13,809 nucleotides of DNA. It comes from Candidatus Margulisiibacteriota bacterium. GTDB lineage: Bacteria > Margulisbacteria > WOR-1 > O2-12-FULL-45-9. Below are positions 1 through 8,371 of this stretch, in pieces. The notes beneath the pieces were generated by a model, which searched no databases, had not been told where the DNA came from, and worked only from the letters and a program-made list of their open reading frames with translations. The position numbers and the translations under genes are program-made. Where the stretch lies: contig JASEHX010000026.1 of NCBI GenBank assembly GCA_030018645.1, positions 1 to 13,809 of the forward strand, read 5' to 3'. Each line of letters opens with the position of its first letter. The first letter of the stretch is position 1.

Positions 1-1110
1 TTTAAAGACCGCGCGCTTTATATAGATTTTGAAGATGAACGGCTGGGTGATTTCAAACAAGACGATTTTCAAATCCTGCAGGACGCCTTTTGGGACCTTC
101 ACCCGGAATTAACCAAAAAAGAAGCCATATATCTGCTGGATGAAGTGCAAAACGTGAAAGGATGGGAAAAGTTTGCCCGGCGCGTAGCTGAAAAAGAAAA
201 AAGCAAGGTTTTTGTTTCCGGCTCTTCCTCAAAAATTATGCCGCAGCAATTGCATACGGCCCTGCGCGGCAGATCGTGGAGTGTTGCGATATTTCCATTT
301 TCATTTATCGAGTTTTTGAAAACAAAAGAGTTCAATTTGGAGAAATTGGCTTTTCGCCGCAAGGACCAAAGTAAAATTTTGTTTTTCCTAAAAGATTACT
401 TATTATGGGGCGGTTTCCCGGAAACCTGTTTTATCTCACAAAAGCTGGAAAAACAAAAAGTCATCTCTGAATATTTGGACGCGATATTTTTCAAGGACCT
501 GGTCGAACGTTATCAGATCACCAATATTCCCCTATTGGAAGCATTGCGCAATAAGCTGTTTTGTTCTTTTGCGCAAAAACTGTCGCTTACCGCCATTTAT
601 AAACAATTAAAGGATAAGCTGCCTTTTTCGAAGGACAGCCTATTTGCTTATTTCAAATATTTCCTGGAAAGCATGGTAGTTTTTGAGGTTAAGAAGTTTT
701 CCGAATCGCTCTACCAGCGCCTGCGCAACCCGGCCAAGATTTATTTAGTGGATACCGGCCTGGCCAGAAAAACCACCTCCGATGATCTGGGAAGACGGCT
801 GGAAAATTTAGTTTTCCTGCAGCTTCAGCGAAGCGGTCTCACATCTTATTATTATGAAGGAAAGAATGAGTGCGATTTTATCGTAAAAACCAGCGGCGGC
901 AAATTTTCTGCTATGCAAGTTACTTGGGACCTTACACCCGAAAACGAAAAACGCGAGTTGGATGGACTGGTTGAAGCCGCGCAGCATTTGAATGCTAAAA
1001 CCGGCACCCTAATTACCTTTGACCAGGAAGATTGCTTTAGCCGGAAAGGGGTTAAAATTGCAGTGGTCCCGGCCTGGAAGTGGCTTTTGGAAAAAAATCA
1101 GCAAAAATAA
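1..1110 (+). CDS. AAA_14/DUF4143-family ATPase, 5'-truncated
   Basis: The frame is open from the first base of the window, so the N-terminus with the Walker A P-loop lies outside it; 369 residues are visible. Seen: a Walker B strand IYLLDEVQNV with the acidic pair at visible residues 47-48, then a sensor-like VFVSGSSSKI at about 69-78, then a C-terminal half with LLWGGFPE and a nuclease-like core (GRRLENLVFLQL, ECDFIV, AMQVTWDL). This order is that of the archaeal/bacterial AAA_14 plus DUF4143 proteins, a widespread family of ATPases of unclear function whose C-terminal domain looks like a PD-(D/E)XK fold. An internal GTG at 145 falls inside the Walker B motif and is not a credible start. The gene ends tail to tail with ribD and overlaps it by 13 bp. 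Nothing nearby suggests a specific partner. The family call is secure; the biological role is unknown. Confidence 0.9.
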   Translation, partial: FKDRALYIDFEDERLGDFKQDDFQILQDAFWDLHPELTKKEAIYLLDEVQNVKGWEKFARRVAEKEKSKVFVSGSSSKIMPQQLHTALRGRSWSVAIFPFSFIEFLKTKEFNLEKLAFRRKDQSKILFFLKDYLLWGGFPETCFISQKLEKQKVISEYLDAIFFKDLVERYQITNIPLLEALRNKLFCSFAQKLSLTAIYKQLKDKLPFSKDSLFAYFKYFLESMVVFEVKKFSESLYQRLRNPAKIYLVDTGLARKTTSDDLGRRLENLVFLQLQRSGLTSYYYEGKNECDFIVKTSGGKFSAMQVTWDLTPENEKRELDGLVEAAQHLNAKTGTLITFDQEDCFSRKGVKIAVVPAWKWLLEKNQQK

Positions 1111-2195
1111 CCCGTAACCAAGATGTCTTTGCCCAGGCGATCAACTTGAAATTGCTTGAGCCATTTGGCTTGTGAAGGTAGTTTAACCCCTAAACCTTCC
1201 ACTGAAGTTTTCGCGTCGCGCCCGCCAAAGATTTTGGGAACGATTATAAAGTGGGCTTTGTCCACTGCGCCGGCTTCCAGGAACGAGGCATTAACTTCGC
1301 CTCCGCCTTCGACAAGGAGGCTGGTAATCTTCCTTTTGCCTAGTTCGTGTAACAACTTCCTAATATCTATTTTCGACTTTTTACTGTCTATTTCCAAAAT
1401 CTCCGCTCCTCTCTTCCTCAAAGCCGCCGCTTTCTCCCTGGGAGCAGCCGGCGAAACCACAATTATTGTCCTCGCTTCTTTGGTATTCATAACATTGGTA
1501 TGAAGCGGAGTTCTGGCCAGTGAATCAAGCACAATGCGAATCGGATTTTTAATCTTTTTCACTAAACGCGTTGTCAGCTTCGGGTTATCAACTAAGACAG
1601 TGTTAACGCCGACCAGAATTGCGTCATAATAATTGCGCAGGCGGTGGGCAAAGCGCAGAGAAGCCGGCCCCGCCACCCAGCGGCTGGCTCCGGTCTTAGT
1701 GGCAATTTTGCCATCGATAGTTAAAGCGCTCTTTAAGACTACAAACGGTTTGCGGGTGGTGATAAATTTCACAAATACTTCATTGAGTCTCCGTGCCTCT
1801 TTATCTAAAAGGCCAATTTTAACCTTAACCCCATGTTTTTTTAATATTTTGAAACCTTTGCCGTTAACCAGTGGATTGGGGTCTTTCATGGAGGCGATTA
1901 CTTCCTTAATTCCAGATTGAATGATTAAATCAACGCAAGGCGGATTATTGCCGTGATGGGCGCAAGGTTCGAGGTTAACGTAGAGTGTGGCGCCTTTTGC
2001 CTCTTTGCCGGCTTTTTGAATGGCCCAGGTCTCGGCGTGGGGAGTGGCCACTTCGCCATGATAGCCAATGGAAATAATCCGGCCGCCTTTCACTAAAACC
2101 GCCCCCACCATCGGATCAGGAGTTGTTCTTCCCTCGGCTGATTTAGCTAGCGCATGCGCCTTGCGCATAAAGCGGGTGTCATCTTCGGTGAACAT
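1098..2195 (-). CDS. ribD: Bifunctional riboflavin biosynthesis deaminase/reductase RibD
   Basis: RibD catalyses two consecutive cytoplasmic steps of riboflavin synthesis: deamination of the GTP cyclohydrolase II product, then NADPH-dependent reduction of the ribosyl side chain. The 365 residues match the usual full-length fusion. The N-terminal deaminase domain carries the zinc site HAE (53-55) and PCAHHGNNPPC (77-87, Cys78 and Cys87), with His53 and catalytic Glu55. The C-terminal reductase domain (about 148-360) shows LTIDGKIA, the GASRWVAGP segment, GVNTVLVDNPKLTTR and LLVEGGGEVNASFL. No other rib gene is visible, so ribE, ribH and ribBA must be elsewhere. It is the last gene of the minus-strand run, 15 bp after the RSH gene. 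There is no Shine-Dalgarno sequence before its ATG (the preceding bases are AAAATAACCCC), so it probably depends on translation from upstream. Confidence 0.96.
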   Translation of the reverse strand: MFTEDDTRFMRKAHALAKSAEGRTTPDPMVGAVLVKGGRIISIGYHGEVATPHAETWAIQKAGKEAKGATLYVNLEPCAHHGNNPPCVDLIIQSGIKEVIASMKDPNPLVNGKGFKILKKHGVKVKIGLLDKEARRLNEVFVKFITTRKPFVVLKSALTIDGKIATKTGASRWVAGPASLRFAHRLRNYYDAILVGVNTVLVDNPKLTTRLVKKIKNPIRIVLDSLARTPLHTNVMNTKEARTIIVVSPAAPREKAAALRKRGAEILEIDSKKSKIDIRKLLHELGKRKITSLLVEGGGEVNASFLEAGAVDKAHFIIVPKIFGGRDAKTSVEGLGVKLPSQAKWLKQFQVDRLGKDILVTGYFC

Positions 2196-2210
2196 GGGGT
2201 TATTTTAGCA

Positions 2211-4430
2211 CTATTTTAAGGCTGAAACTCGCTCTAATTCCTGTCGCAATAAATTTTGATAATCTTCTGCTGTAATTCTAGTAACGGTGCGCGCCCCTTG
2301 ATCATTTTCCCGGCCCGCCCTTTCCGCCACCGTTACTATTTCCATCCGCTGGATTTGGCCGACCAAGCCAACATCATTGGCTAGTTCCCTGTTTCCCTGG
2401 ATAGTGCGGGCGCTTGGAACTACGTCAACTCCAATCGTCAAAAGGGCTTTGGTTTCTCCAGGACGTTTGGCGGTAAAAATATTCGCAACGTTGTATCCCA
2501 TTTGCTTTAAAGCCGCCATTACATCATCAGCCAAACCCCGGCGATCGAGTGTTTCAATTTGCACGTAAAATACCTTCGACGACAGTGCCTTTGCTTTCCG
2601 ATATGCTTCCTTAAAGATAGTGCGCATGCCAGCAATTATGTCAGCGGCTCTACGTTTCCCTTCTCCGATTTCTATGAGCATTCTAGCTGTGGCTTCCGGC
2701 AAGCGGGCAGCAGGCACTTTTTCGTTGCTTATACTGCGCAAATAACGTCTAAAAAGCAATGACGACAACAGATCTTCCACTGTTAAGTAATAAGGAGCCG
2801 CTGCTTCCGCTAACACTAATAGCCCGTTCTGTTTCTTGTCTTCCTTGGTTCGGCTCTGCAAAAAACCCCTTAATGACTTGGCGGCCTCCCTGGTTTGCAC
2901 CCAATCTAACCAATCTAAAGATGGCAAGGATGCCGGATCGGTTTCAATAACTACCCTATCTCCATTTCTCAAAGGTGTGGAAAGAGAAACCCGTCTTTCA
3001 TTGACCCGGGCCGCCACTGTCTCGATAAAGACTTGTTCATGCACCCAGCGCGCAAAGTCCAAAACCGTCGCTCCCCAAGGCAATTCTACCTTTCTTCCGT
3101 CCCTGGCAAAAACGTTTATCGGATTAGTGGTTGCCGCCACCATCCTGCGCAGTTCATCCACCCCGCTTTCACCAATTCCCTGCAAGTCCTCTAACAGTGC
3201 GCTTATCCAAAGCTGCTGCCCACCTTGTCGATGGTCAGCCAAAATGCCCCTTTGGTAATTATCATACATTTCTCGGTCGCGTATTTGCACAAGTAAGGGA
3301 CCCAAATGCGTTATGATATAGGTTTGCAAAAAACGGTGCCCGTTGGGCAGAGGATCACTGATATAATCGCGGATTTCGGGCTGGACCGGAAGATGCTGGC
3401 CGTGAATAATTCCCAGGAGAATGAAACATTCAATTTCGGACTCAACCACCAAATTGATGCGCCAAATATCGGTTGCCGTAAATTGGTCAACGCCCCTTTT
3501 CTCCCTTCTTTCATAAAGTTCATATGCCGCGCGGGTTTCCAGCACTATTGTGATATTTGAACTGGCGCTTTCTATTTCGCCTTGCAGTATTTGAACAATC
3601 TCTCGAATTTCTGCTTTGCTATCTGTAATTATTCGATCACGGGCTTCGCGAATCGATTGATATTTTGCCGGCTCAAGAATAGCAAAGCACAAATCTTCCA
3701 ATTCTCTTTTTATCGGCCAGATGCCCATCCGGTCAGCTACGCGGGCATGGATGCTTAAAGTTTCTTCCGCTTTTTTTCGCTGTTTTTCTAGCGGTAATTC
3801 GTCAATCGTGCGCATGTTATCTAAGCGGTCTAATAATTTTAAAATTATGCTTTCATGCTCCCTCGCCCCAAACTCAAACCATTTTCGAAAAACAGCTATT
3901 ACAGTCGGTTCTTTTCCTTTATATTCCACTTCCTTCCCTAATTCCGTAACCCCTTCCACCAAATCGGCAACGCGCGGATTAAACTGTTTGATTAACAATT
4001 CTTTGGTTATCCCGGCGTCTTCCCGCAAGTCGTGCATCAAAGCCGCCGCACAGGCCTCAGCACTCATGCCAAGTTTAGCTGCCATTACTGCCACCCTTAC
4101 GGGGTGGACAATGTACGGCAATTTTTCCCCCTCCCTAAAAACAGCATTGTGGCCTTGCCAAGCTAAGCGAAAGGCCTGGGTAATAAGTTGTCGGGCAGAA
4201 GGATCGGTTTTTGCATATTGAAGGATAATAGCCTCAACTCGCCGCCAGTAAGGAGTTGGGGTAACAACCGCGGATGGCCCAGCTTGAATCGGGATTCGGT
4301 CGGATGTTTCTCGGGGCAATTGCCTTTCTAGTAATCTTCGCTCAAGCATCCGTTGAGAAGAAATAGGCGCTCTCCAAATTTTCTTAACGTCCGCCCATTC
4401 TACTTGATGTGGTCTATTTAGTATTCTCAT
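2211..4430 (-). CDS. RSH (Rel/SpoT-like) protein, hydrolase intact, synthetase degenerate
   Basis: Domain order is that of long RelA/SpoT homologues: HD hydrolase (about 78-250), synthetase-like (270-405), TGS (437-498), a DWLDWVQTREAAKSL segment typical just after TGS, and a C-terminal ACT domain (619-703); 739 aa from this start. The HD residues needed for (p)ppGpp hydrolysis are present: Arg99, His109, HD 133-134, ED 137-138, and KLLDRLDNMRT with Asp201 and Asn205. The synthetase part keeps the fold signature (LGIIHG, RDYISDPLPNG, VQIR) but lacks key residues. The catalytic Glu of the ExQIR motif is Leu380, the GYxSLHT motif reads GHRFLQT, the AIR arginine is Asn326, and the RxKxxxSIY loop reads ETRAAYELY. 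I infer a hydrolase or regulator that does not make (p)ppGpp. Start: ATG at 4430 forms ATGA with the upstream stop and has GGA at proper spacing; ATG at 4436 is an alternative with GGA too close. Confidence 0.85.
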   Translation of the reverse strand: MRILNRPHQVEWADVKKIWRAPISSQRMLERRLLERQLPRETSDRIPIQAGPSAVVTPTPYWRRVEAIILQYAKTDPSARQLITQAFRLAWQGHNAVFREGEKLPYIVHPVRVAVMAAKLGMSAEACAAALMHDLREDAGITKELLIKQFNPRVADLVEGVTELGKEVEYKGKEPTVIAVFRKWFEFGAREHESIILKLLDRLDNMRTIDELPLEKQRKKAEETLSIHARVADRMGIWPIKRELEDLCFAILEPAKYQSIREARDRIITDSKAEIREIVQILQGEIESASSNITIVLETRAAYELYERREKRGVDQFTATDIWRINLVVESEIECFILLGIIHGQHLPVQPEIRDYISDPLPNGHRFLQTYIITHLGPLLVQIRDREMYDNYQRGILADHRQGGQQLWISALLEDLQGIGESGVDELRRMVAATTNPINVFARDGRKVELPWGATVLDFARWVHEQVFIETVAARVNERRVSLSTPLRNGDRVVIETDPASLPSLDWLDWVQTREAAKSLRGFLQSRTKEDKKQNGLLVLAEAAAPYYLTVEDLLSSLLFRRYLRSISNEKVPAARLPEATARMLIEIGEGKRRAADIIAGMRTIFKEAYRKAKALSSKVFYVQIETLDRRGLADDVMAALKQMGYNVANIFTAKRPGETKALLTIGVDVVPSARTIQGNRELANDVGLVGQIQRMEIVTVAERAGRENDQGARTVTRITAEDYQNLLRQELERVSALK

Positions 4431-7063
4431 AAACATTTATCCAACGAATGCCCTCGCTCCAGCAGGGCCGCTAACGGAACAAAAGGAGGGATGCGGAAAG
4501 TGGTATTGACTTGAAAGACGTCGTAGCGCTGCTCGGCAATAGTAATGGGCTTGTCTGAAAGCCGCTGGCGAATTCGGGTGCGAAGATCCCTATCGGATAT
4601 GTGTTTTACGATCCAATCAATTGATTTAAAATCCCCTCGGTCCATGGCAGATTGCACTTGATCAAGCAATGTTCCGTCCAGAGCTCCATCTTGTGTATTG
4701 CGCAAAGCCACGCGTCCGGCTACCGCACTGCCATCTGAAAATTCGGTAATGACATATAAGCTGTAATAAGTCGGCAGGTCGCGCTGGTCGCCCAATATTT
4801 TTTGTTGTCTTTCACGGGCCGGATCGCGCTCATAGGAACCGAAAACTAATTCTTTGTTTCTCCTAACCCTTCCCACCGGCAGGCGGCAAATCCTTCCGCT
4901 GGGCTCCAGCAAAACAAAAAGGTTTTCCGGCTTATATTGTGCAAGTGCTTCCCGTTTTGCCGCCGGACCTTGGTCTTCCAAAGGATGGAATAAACCATCG
5001 CTCCGATAATGCCAAGTTTCACCCATCAATCCATTGCGCTGGATGCGGGCAAGAACCGCGCGGGCATAAAGTCTTTCCAGCTGGCGGATCGCGGCGGCCG
5101 AACGCCCGCCATTGTCATTTGTATCTCCAATATAGGCGCCGGCGGTTTCCCCCTTCCCATTTCTCCCTCTTCTTTTTTGTTCCGGGGCAAATAAAACCAC
5201 CCCAGCTTCTAGGGCCAAATCGAGCAGGAAAGGAACAATTGGCTGATTTTTTAAGTTAACCACTCCTGGTATTTCCATTTGATCCGGGCTGTGTAAAACC
5301 GCTTCAAACGAACTGCCGTCCAGAAGCTCAAAAAGCATGGCAGTCGGAAACTTCCCCTCCCCTTCATGCCGCAGCCTAATTTCTCGGCAAAGCGAGGACA
5401 GGAAATCCGTACTTTCCAATGTATATGTTCCTTCTCCGATCCTTGTGATAAATTCTTCCCAAATAACTCGTGCTAAACGTGTGCGGCTGTTCATGTCCAT
5501 CATAACCGCGGCATCGCCAAACGCCGGCCTTGTGTTGAATTGGAATTGCAAGCCGGCAAAAGCCATTTGATTTGTCCGCAGAAAAGCAATTTCATTGGCT
5601 CGCCCTAAAAGCGCCTCAATCGCGGGAATATATTCGGAATTAATTTCAGCCGCCTTTCCTGTTAATGCTCCAGCTCCGGCCGCCAAAATATGCAGGCAGA
5701 AATAATCCACCCAAAAGGGCACCCGTTGGCTTTCTTGAGGACTAAGCCCTTCAATAACGGGATTATAGTCAAGTTGAATTTGCCCGCCGACCGCTGTAAC
5801 CCTAAAACAGAGGCGGAAGGCATATTCTCGGTGCGTTTCATCAAAAAAGCCCAAGCACAATTCCAAATTGTTTCTATTCGGTAAAAATACAAAACCGCAA
5901 GAGACTGGCGGCGCTAATGGATCAATGCTGATTGCGAGCGTTAAGCATAAGTAGGCAAACCCGCTATTTATATGCTTGGAAAAAATCCTCAACAATCTTG
6001 CCCTAACTCGTTCTGCCCCTTGCCTTAATTCTGCATTGTCGGCTCTGGCTATTCTTAGGCCTTTTTCAGTTGGATTAAAAGCCAAAAAATCCTCTATTTT
6101 CATCCCCTCCCGGCTAAAGCGCGCAGAAATTGCCCGGCCATTAATTTCAATCACCACTACTTTGGCGGAGGGTAAAAACCGGCCAAAAATCGTTTCATCC
6201 AGGTTTAATGAACTGTTCGATAATCTAACCGCCGCATCTTCCGGATTATTTTCAGAAAGCGCGCGCAAAGAACAAAGCTCGCCAAACGCGGCTTGCGGGG
6301 AACCGACTGGAACACTCCGAGTTAATAGTGCGGTAACAATGGGGGCAAAGAAGCCCAGAAATGCCATTCTGGGAAGCGCATCTTCAAATCCTTCGCTGTC
6401 GCTAATATTTTCTTCGGTGCAATTGTGGGAAAAATAATCGGCCGCATCTCTCAAACCCGGCAGGTTAATTCCTCCGGTCCTCCGGGCTTTCAATTGCGCG
6501 GCCGCGCCGATGCAAGCATGCGCCAAGACTACCTTTTCCCTCGGCGTGTCCATCCGGGCGTACAATTCCAGCCCCATACTTACTTGTTCCCTAATGTGCT
6601 CTTGGGGAGATAATAAGAGCAATATTTGATACTTTATTGCTAGTTCATGCACATTTGTCTGCTGAATTGGCCTTTGTTTTTTCCCCTTTAAGGCAAAGGG
6701 GATCAAAATGTTTTTGATGGCTGTCTGGTCGGCCGGCGGCAATTCAGCGCAGGCGTTTACCGCCTCAAAAATGCATGAGGCCGCAGTTTCAAGATGATCA
6801 GCCTCCGCCCCTGGCTCAAACACGGCAACCGCAAAGGGAAGAAATTCCAGCCATCTTCTCTGTTCCGTCCCAAGAACGCATAGGGCAATTCTGGCCGTGG
6901 CAACATTTCGCGGCAGAATGCCTCTTCCTCCCCTTTCTATTGTTCTCACCGCACGCAATAAGACCAGGAAATTTTTTTGGCCAAAAGCAGAAATAACTGC
7001 TTTCAGATAATCAACTGACCGGCTAACACGGTCTAGGCGAGAAGGGACTACTCTCTGGCTCAT
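4427..7063 (-). CDS. Hypothetical protein, 878 aa, coupled to the RSH gene
   Basis: I do not recognise this protein. It has no signal peptide or membrane segment that I can see, so it is likely cytoplasmic. Residues 1 to about 290 look mostly helical, with short amphipathic helices suggesting a repeat-type scaffold (HEAT/TPR-like, unproven). A mixed region with strand-like stretches follows (KVVVIEINGRAISARF at 301-316, FVFLPNRNNLELCLGFF at 391-407). A basic, glycine-rich linker lies at about 629-655, and a C-terminal part (about 656-878) contains repeated short strands such as NLFVLLEPSGRICRLPVGRV. The gene lies between rpe (26-bp gap) and the RSH gene, whose ATG overlaps its TGA as ATGA, so translation of the two is probably coupled and they may work together. 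No clear Shine-Dalgarno precedes its ATG. The long continuous frame, close packing and coupling make it a real gene; its function is unknown. Confidence 0.85.
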   Translation of the reverse strand: MSQRVVPSRLDRVSRSVDYLKAVISAFGQKNFLVLLRAVRTIERGGRGILPRNVATARIALCVLGTEQRRWLEFLPFAVAVFEPGAEADHLETAASCIFEAVNACAELPPADQTAIKNILIPFALKGKKQRPIQQTNVHELAIKYQILLLLSPQEHIREQVSMGLELYARMDTPREKVVLAHACIGAAAQLKARRTGGINLPGLRDAADYFSHNCTEENISDSEGFEDALPRMAFLGFFAPIVTALLTRSVPVGSPQAAFGELCSLRALSENNPEDAAVRLSNSSLNLDETIFGRFLPSAKVVVIEINGRAISARFSREGMKIEDFLAFNPTEKGLRIARADNAELRQGAERVRARLLRIFSKHINSGFAYLCLTLAISIDPLAPPVSCGFVFLPNRNNLELCLGFFDETHREYAFRLCFRVTAVGGQIQLDYNPVIEGLSPQESQRVPFWVDYFCLHILAAGAGALTGKAAEINSEYIPAIEALLGRANEIAFLRTNQMAFAGLQFQFNTRPAFGDAAVMMDMNSRTRLARVIWEEFITRIGEGTYTLESTDFLSSLCREIRLRHEGEGKFPTAMLFELLDGSSFEAVLHSPDQMEIPGVVNLKNQPIVPFLLDLALEAGVVLFAPEQKRRGRNGKGETAGAYIGDTNDNGGRSAAAIRQLERLYARAVLARIQRNGLMGETWHYRSDGLFHPLEDQGPAAKREALAQYKPENLFVLLEPSGRICRLPVGRVRRNKELVFGSYERDPARERQQKILGDQRDLPTYYSLYVITEFSDGSAVAGRVALRNTQDGALDGTLLDQVQSAMDRGDFKSIDWIVKHISDRDLRTRIRQRLSDKPITIAEQRYDVFQVNTTFRIPPFVPLAALLERGHSLDKCL

Positions 7064-7089
7064 GGCAATAGCTTGTCGGCCAGATTGGG

Positions 7090-7737
7090 CTAAGATTTCA
7101 GTTTTTTGATGATTTCCTGGGGATTATCTGCGTAAAAGATAGCCGATCCGGCTATAAGGATGTTGGCGCCGGCCTGCTTGGCCAAAGGAGCAGTGTCGAG
7201 GTTTATTCCGCCGTCAATTTCAATATCGACTGACGACTTACGACTGACGACTAACGACTGCAAAGCTCTTATTTTTTTCAAAACTTCCGGTATGAATTTT
7301 TGTTTTTCAAAGCCGGGATTAACCGACATGACCAATACCAAATCGATTTTATCCAGCACTGGAAAAACTTTTTCAATCGGCGTCCCCGGATTGACCACTA
7401 CGCCTGGGCGGCAGCCGTTTTGGCGGATCAGCTCAATATCTTCTAAAAGACTCTTTGAGGCTTCAACCTGGATAGTAATAATATCGGCGCCAGCTCGTGC
7501 AAAATCGGGGATATAACGGTCGGGATTTTCGATCATTAGATGCACGTCCAGCGGCAGTTTGGTGCACTTGCGCGCCGCGGCTACGATTTGCGGCCCCATG
7601 GTGATATTGGGCACAAAATGGCCGTCCATTACATCAACATGGATCCAGTCCGCGCCTGCCGCCTCTACTTTCTTTATTTCCTTTTCCAAATTTCTAAAAT
7701 CTGCCGATAAAATCGACGGCGCAACTAAAATGGCCAT
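7090..7737 (-). CDS. rpe: Ribulose-phosphate 3-epimerase
   Basis: Rpe interconverts ribulose 5-phosphate and xylulose 5-phosphate in the cytoplasmic pentose phosphate pathway. The 215 residues form the expected TIM barrel of usual length. Visible active-site elements are Ser8 in APSIL, His33 and Asp35 in HVDVMDG, His66 in DVHLMI, MSVNPGF (137-143) and catalytic Asp175 in DGGI, followed by the phosphate-binding IAGSAIF. The start is supported by a strong GGAGG nine bases upstream (7747-7751), and the gene overlaps the PASTA gene end by 13 bp. Two small oddities are ITIQVEA, where the family usually has His in place of Gln90, and GFEKQ in place of GFGGQ. Residues 159-170 are encoded by a heptanucleotide tandem repeat (described separately). 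Rpe beside a kinase/PASTA gene recalls the prkC-rsgA-rpe order of Firmicutes, minus rsgA. Confidence 0.97.
   Translation of the reverse strand: MAILVAPSILSADFRNLEKEIKKVEAAGADWIHVDVMDGHFVPNITMGPQIVAAARKCTKLPLDVHLMIENPDRYIPDFARAGADIITIQVEASKSLLEDIELIRQNGCRPGVVVNPGTPIEKVFPVLDKIDLVLVMSVNPGFEKQKFIPEVLKKIRALQSLVVSRKSSVDIEIDGGINLDTAPLAKQAGANILIAGSAIFYADNPQEIIKKLKS
7227..7260. repeat. Heptanucleotide tandem repeat inside rpe
   Basis: Nearly five tandem copies of the 7-mer CGACTNA (variable base G, T, G, A) run without interruption inside the rpe coding sequence, where on the coding strand they specify residues about 159-170 (LVVSRKSSV). The period is not a multiple of three, so loss or gain of one unit would shift the rpe frame. 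Confidence 0.85.
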
Positions 7738-8369
7738 ATTCGGAATCCTCCCTCTTCTTTCTTTTGCTCCTCGGTTTGCCCTTCTTTGGTAGCAATTGTA
7801 ATGTTTACCATGCCGCCGCTCTCAATTTCTTCGTCCGGCAAGGGCAGCTGCAAGACAATCAAACCAGCATCCATTTCGTGGGTATTATTATACTCTACTT
7901 GGCCTAATGATAAGCCCTGCGACTTGAGTATTTCCTCGGCTTCGCCCAGCGTCTTGCCCAATAAACTGGGGGCCGGGATTTTTCTCCTGCCGGAACTGGT
8001 GACCAGCTTGACGGTGCGGCCAACTTTAACCATTCTCCCTGCCTCTGGCTGCTGCGTCACTACGCAAGCCAGCGGTATTTGCATATCATAGGTACTGCCG
8101 GCCAGCACGCCGTTTAATTGCAATTGGTCCAATTTTTCCATGGCCAGCGGCAGTTCCATCCCCCGCAGATCAGGAATTGCCACCGAAGGAAGCGAATCAA
8201 CATATACTACATAAAAATATCCGGCCGCCGCAGGGAAAACGATTAGTATCAAGGTTGCCAGTAAAACCAGGCGGAGGATGGCCAATTTAGCCCTTAAAAT
8301 CATAAAAATAATAAAAAGAGAGGCAAAAATGACGTAAACAAGATAAGCGCTCAAAAGGGTAATTAGCAT
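7725..8369 (-). CDS. Membrane protein with two PASTA domains, separate from its kinase
   Basis: The 214-residue product starts with two hydrophobic segments (about 4-25 and 34-56) separated by the basic loop RAKLAILR. By the positive-inside rule both ends would be outside. Two PASTA domains follow: about 62-126 (VAIPDLRGMELPLAMEKL, then VTQQPEAGRMVKVGRTVKLVTS) and 130-196 (IPAPSLLGKTLGEAEEIL, then LQLPLPDEEIESGGMVNITI). PASTA domains bind muropeptides or beta-lactams and normally form the extracellular part of PrkC/PknB kinases and some PBPs. Here they are a separate gene beginning two bases after the kinase stop. A frame open to 8468 exists, but its extra 33 codons lie inside the kinase gene. 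The ATG at 8369 has AGG in GGCAGGTAAAT just upstream and begins directly with a membrane segment, so I chose it. The likely role is an envelope sensor working with the kinase homologue; this is inference. Confidence 0.86.
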   Translation of the reverse strand: MLITLLSAYLVYVIFASLFIIFMILRAKLAILRLVLLATLILIVFPAAAGYFYVVYVDSLPSVAIPDLRGMELPLAMEKLDQLQLNGVLAGSTYDMQIPLACVVTQQPEAGRMVKVGRTVKLVTSSGRRKIPAPSLLGKTLGEAEEILKSQGLSLGQVEYNNTHEMDAGLIVLQLPLPDEEIESGGMVNITIATKEGQTEEQKKEEGGFRIWPF

Positions 8370-8371
8370 AT

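Noticed and set aside
3721..4221. Plus-strand open frame of 166 codons inside the RSH gene
   Set aside because: It lies wholly antisense to a gene with recognisable HD motifs, and its translation resembles no protein. The same holds for the plus-strand frames at 2836-3258, 5976-6437 and 4939-5259.
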